NCBI GenBank assembly: GCA_022511065.1
Contig: JAFLSG010000003.1
Span: forward strand, 1-64,000
DNA length: 64,000 bases
Reading direction: 5' to 3'
Source: Prevotella sp.
GTDB lineage: Bacteria; Bacteroidota; Bacteroidia; Bacteroidales; Bacteroidaceae
Of this stretch, positions 61,489 to 64,000 are shown in pieces. The number at the start of each line of letters is the position of its first letter. Position 1 is the stretch's first letter. The notes beneath the pieces are model-generated. The model saw only the letters and a program-made list of their open reading frames with translations, had not been told where the DNA came from and ran no database searches. The translations under genes and the position numbers were made by a program.

Positions 61489-62580
61489 ATGGCGAACACA
61501 ACAGAAAACGCGAATCTGTGCGGTCTGAAGAGAGAGAACTTTCAGACCACAGTCAATGGCAAGAAAACCGATTTGTACATTTTGAGGAACCGCAAGGGCT
61601 ACGAAGTTGCCATCACCAACTATGGTGGGGCAATTTGTGCTATTATGGTGCCCGACAAGGACGGTAAAGTAGCTAACGTCATCCAGGGACACGACAACAT
61701 CCAGGATGTCATCAACAGTCCGGAGCCTTTCCTCTCAACACTTATCGGACGTTATGGAAACCGCATCGCAAAGGGACAGTTCACGCTAAACGGCAAGGAG
61801 TACCAGTTGGCTATCAACAATGGTCCGAACGCCCTGCACGGAGGCCCAACGGGTTATCACGCACGGGTATGGGATGCACGGCAGATGGGCCCGCGCTCAT
61901 TGGCGTTGCACCGCGTGTCTTCCTACGGTGAGGAAGGTTTCACGGGAGAACTTGACATCACGGTGGAGTTCACGTTCACCGACCTTAACGAACTGATGAT
62001 CGAGTATCTCGCCACGACCAACAAGAAGACCATCGTAAACCTTACCCACCATGCTTTCTTCAGCCTGACGGGTATCGGCAACCCCACCCCGACCATAGAC
62101 GACCTCGTCTGCGAAGTCAATGCGGACTACTACCTCCCCATCGACAACACATCCATCCCCACGGGTGAGATTCGCAAGGTGGAGGGTACACCGTTTGACT
62201 TCCGCACTCCGAAGCCTGTAGGTCAGGACATTGACGCGGACGACGAGCAGATAAAGAACGGTGCAGGCTACGACCACTGCTTCGTGCTGAACAAGCGCGA
62301 GGAGGGCGAACTGAGCTTTGCCGCCAAGATTACCGAGCCGAAGAGCGGGCGCACGCTGGAAGTGCTCACTACCGAGCCGGGCGTACAGCTATACAGCGAC
62401 AACTGGGCTGACGGTTATGCCGGGCAGAACGGTGCGACATTCCCCCGCCGCAGCGGTATCTGCTTCGAGTGCCAGCACTTCCCCGACACGCCAAATCATC
62501 CTTACTTCCCGAGTGTCGTGCTCAACCCGGGTGAGCGTTACAAGCAGAAGACAATCTATCGCTTCGGCGTGGCAGAGTGA
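61489..62580 (+). CDS. galM: Aldose 1-epimerase (mutarotase)
   Basis: The 363-residue protein has the galactose mutarotase fold motifs: ITNYGGAICAIMVPDKDG, IGRYGNRIAKGQFTLNGKEYQL, NGPNALHGGPTGYHARVWD (conserved His), LTHHAFFSLTG (second His), and YDHCFVLNK. It interconverts alpha and beta anomers of galactose or glucose for the next enzymes. No signal peptide is seen. First gene of a cluster with a sugar permease and galK. Confidence 0.93.
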   Translation: MANTTENANLCGLKRENFQTTVNGKKTDLYILRNRKGYEVAITNYGGAICAIMVPDKDGKVANVIQGHDNIQDVINSPEPFLSTLIGRYGNRIAKGQFTLNGKEYQLAINNGPNALHGGPTGYHARVWDARQMGPRSLALHRVSSYGEEGFTGELDITVEFTFTDLNELMIEYLATTNKKTIVNLTHHAFFSLTGIGNPTPTIDDLVCEVNADYYLPIDNTSIPTGEIRKVEGTPFDFRTPKPVGQDIDADDEQIKNGAGYDHCFVLNKREEGELSFAAKITEPKSGRTLEVLTTEPGVQLYSDNWADGYAGQNGATFPRRSGICFECQHFPDTPNHPYFPSVVLNPGERYKQKTIYRFGVAE

Positions 62581-62622
62581 GCAGAGTTCACGAACTGAAA
62601 ACAGATAAACAAAGCAAGAAAT

Positions 62623-63900
62623 ATGACTCAAGAAAAGAACAATGGCAAACTGATAGCCATTATCACAATGTGTTTCATCTTCGCGATGATTAGTTTCGTT
62701 ACCAACATGGGAGCGCCCTTTGGTAACATCTGGGGATTCGAGTATCCTTTTGCCAAGGCATGGGGTAACCTGATGAACTTCACAGCCTACCTGTTCATGG
62801 GTATTCCCGCAGGTAAGATGCTCACCAAGTATGGTTACAAGAAGACTGCGCTATGCGCCCTCGCCGTGGGTGTGATTGGTCTGGTTTTCCAGTATCTCTC
62901 CAGCCTCGTGGGTGCAGGAACATATGTGTTCACCTATGACAGCATTCCCGTGGCTCTTAACCTTATCATCTACCTGCTCGGTGCATTCATCTGCGGTTTC
63001 TGCGTATGTATGCTCAACACCGTGGTGAACCCGATGCTGAATCTGCTCGGCGGTGGTGGTAACAAAGGTAACCAGCTCATCCAGGTGGGCGGTACGCTGA
63101 ACTCGCTGACTGGTACGCTGACCCCACTGCTCGCAGGTATTCTCGTAGGTACGGTAACGGCAGACACCAGTATGAGCGATGTGGCTCCGCTGCTGTTCAT
63201 CGGTATGGCGGTATTCACGATATCGTTCTTCATCATCCGTGCGGTGGCTATCCCCGAGCCAAACCTCGGCAAGGCTGACGTGAAGTACGAGCGCAGTCCG
63301 CTCGCATTCCGCCATTGTCTGCTCGGCGTGATTGCCATCTTCTTCTATGTAGGTATTGAAATCGGTGTACCAATGCAGCTGAACTTCTACATCACCAACC
63401 TCGGTTTCGAGGGCTCTGCAGCCATCGGCGGTTCATTTGCCGCAGCATACTGGTTACTGATGATGATTGGCCGTGCCGGTTCGAGCGCCATCTCTGGTAA
63501 GGTTTCCACCAAGTTGCAGATGACGGCCGTGTCCTCACTTGCCATTGCCTTCCTGCTCATTGCCATCTTCATGCCTGAGAGTGTCAGCCTGTCTGTAAGC
63601 GGGCACGATGTTCCTTTCAAGTGCGTGCTGATTGCAGCTTGCGGTCTCTGCACCTCTATCATGTGGGGCGGCATCTTCAACCTCTCGGTTGAGGGACTTG
63701 GCAAATACACCGAGGCTGCTTCCGGTATCTTCATGACGATGGTTGTCGGTGGTGGTGTGATGCCCCTCATTCAAGAGACTATCGCCAATTCCGCAGGCCC
63801 GATTGCCAGTTACTGGTTGGTTATCGCGATGCTCGCATACATCCTGTTCTACGCCCTTGTCGGCTGCAAGAACGTAAATACGGACATTAAAGTGGATTAA
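62623..63900 (+). CDS. MFS sugar permease (glucose/galactose or fucose permease type)
   Basis: The 425-residue inner-membrane protein has about 12 hydrophobic helices, starting IIAIITMCFIFAMISFVTNMGAP and ending IASYWLVIAMLAYILFYALVGC. The N-terminal region and GIPAGKMLTKYGYKKT loop fit the FucP/GluP branch of the major facilitator superfamily. Its place between galM and galK suggests galactose or glucose uptake by proton symport. Exact substrate unproven. Confidence 0.88.
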   Translation: MTQEKNNGKLIAIITMCFIFAMISFVTNMGAPFGNIWGFEYPFAKAWGNLMNFTAYLFMGIPAGKMLTKYGYKKTALCALAVGVIGLVFQYLSSLVGAGTYVFTYDSIPVALNLIIYLLGAFICGFCVCMLNTVVNPMLNLLGGGGNKGNQLIQVGGTLNSLTGTLTPLLAGILVGTVTADTSMSDVAPLLFIGMAVFTISFFIIRAVAIPEPNLGKADVKYERSPLAFRHCLLGVIAIFFYVGIEIGVPMQLNFYITNLGFEGSAAIGGSFAAAYWLLMMIGRAGSSAISGKVSTKLQMTAVSSLAIAFLLIAIFMPESVSLSVSGHDVPFKCVLIAACGLCTSIMWGGIFNLSVEGLGKYTEAASGIFMTMVVGGGVMPLIQETIANSAGPIASYWLVIAMLAYILFYALVGCKNVNTDIKVD

Positions 63901-63936
63901 TTCTTATTTTACAAACCTATAAAACATTTTAAGATT

Positions 63937-64000
63937 ATGGACATTGAATTTGTAAGAAGCCGTTTCATCAAGCATTTTGACGGAAAGACTGGTAATGTAT
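63937..64000 (+). CDS. galK: Galactokinase, N-terminal fragment
   Basis: Only the first 21 codons are in the window (MDIEFVRSRFIKHFDGKTG), matching the Bacteroidales galactokinase N-terminus. The rest lies beyond the window end. It would phosphorylate galactose to galactose-1-phosphate, the first committed Leloir step, after galM and the permease. The start is 36 bases after the permease stop. Confidence 0.8.
   Translation, partial: MDIEFVRSRFIKHFDGKTGNV

Overview
The window looks like chromosomal DNA of a Bacteroidales bacterium, most probably a Prevotella/Segatella-type Prevotellaceae. The evidence is the Bacteroidetes -7 promoter box (TAnnTTTG) in front of most transcription units, near absence of Shine-Dalgarno sequences, many Bacteroidetes-only families (DUF4494, DUF4421, DUF1460, NigD, HU-CCDC81, T9SS plug domain, smalltalk-like peptide), a sphingolipid synthase, and secreted proteins whose predicted signal-peptidase site is followed by Gln. 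No integrase, transposase, CRISPR array or rRNA was seen. Two tRNA genes are present (Pro-TGG, Cys-GCA).

Layout. 1-6.6 kb: end of a small membrane peptide, an HhH (DUF4332) protein, an EFR1-type flavodoxin/ferredoxin, a minus-strand operon of a membrane pseudokinase, DUF4494 and a YggS PLP protein, then an aminotransferase and a LolC/E-like permease. 6.6-10.1 kb: two tandem acyl-CoA synthetase paralogues behind a promoter with two near-identical 25-bp palindromes. 10.2-16.7 kb: glycogen branching enzyme and partners, a MORN-repeat protein, kdsB, and a short DnaJ-like protein with a sigma-54-like promoter. 16.8-22.4 kb: 5'-nucleotidase, nudC, and UDP-glucose dehydrogenase/rfbC sugar-nucleotide genes.

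22.5-35.5 kb is a long co-directional block: HU-CCDC81/SPOR protein, FHA protein, purU, hisH-A-F-IE, ftsE-like, aspartate kinase, lysA, a glycosyltransferase, class III FBPase and a T9SS plug-domain protein. 35.5-44.6 kb: a membrane AraC-type regulator without a kinase, tRNA-Pro, serine palmitoyltransferase divergent from a diacylglycerol/sphingosine-kinase-like gene, tRNA-Cys, and four minus-strand genes. 44.7-47.3 kb: NigD-like lipoprotein, ECF sigma factor, and a protein that appears to be an anti-sigma factor fused to an outer-membrane beta-barrel. 47.3-47.8 kb: no convincing gene, but a promoter and a nested stem-loop region that may be a structured RNA.

47.8-54.0 kb is the most unusual region: six consecutive genes, five with signal peptides, encoding LPP20-like, DUF4384-like, a two-helix membrane protein, a SEL1 protein, a SEL1-caspase fusion with an intact His/Cys dyad, and a transglutaminase-like protein with an intact Cys/His/Asp triad. 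Part of it is much more AT-rich than its surroundings, and the composition switches at the SEL1/caspase domain boundary.

54.5-64 kb: a membrane protein with bifunctional hisB, an ABC-F ATPase with a degenerate second site, grpE-dnaJ behind a consensus-perfect sigma-54 promoter, folC, and the galM-permease-galK galactose cluster, with galK cut by the window end.

Non-coding themes: tandem repeats of exactly 21 or 22 bp occur at five places (about 15.9, 19.4, 23.3, 41.1 and 54.2 kb), mostly just past gene ends, and once in frame inside a coding region. A 111-bp palindromic element follows one of them.
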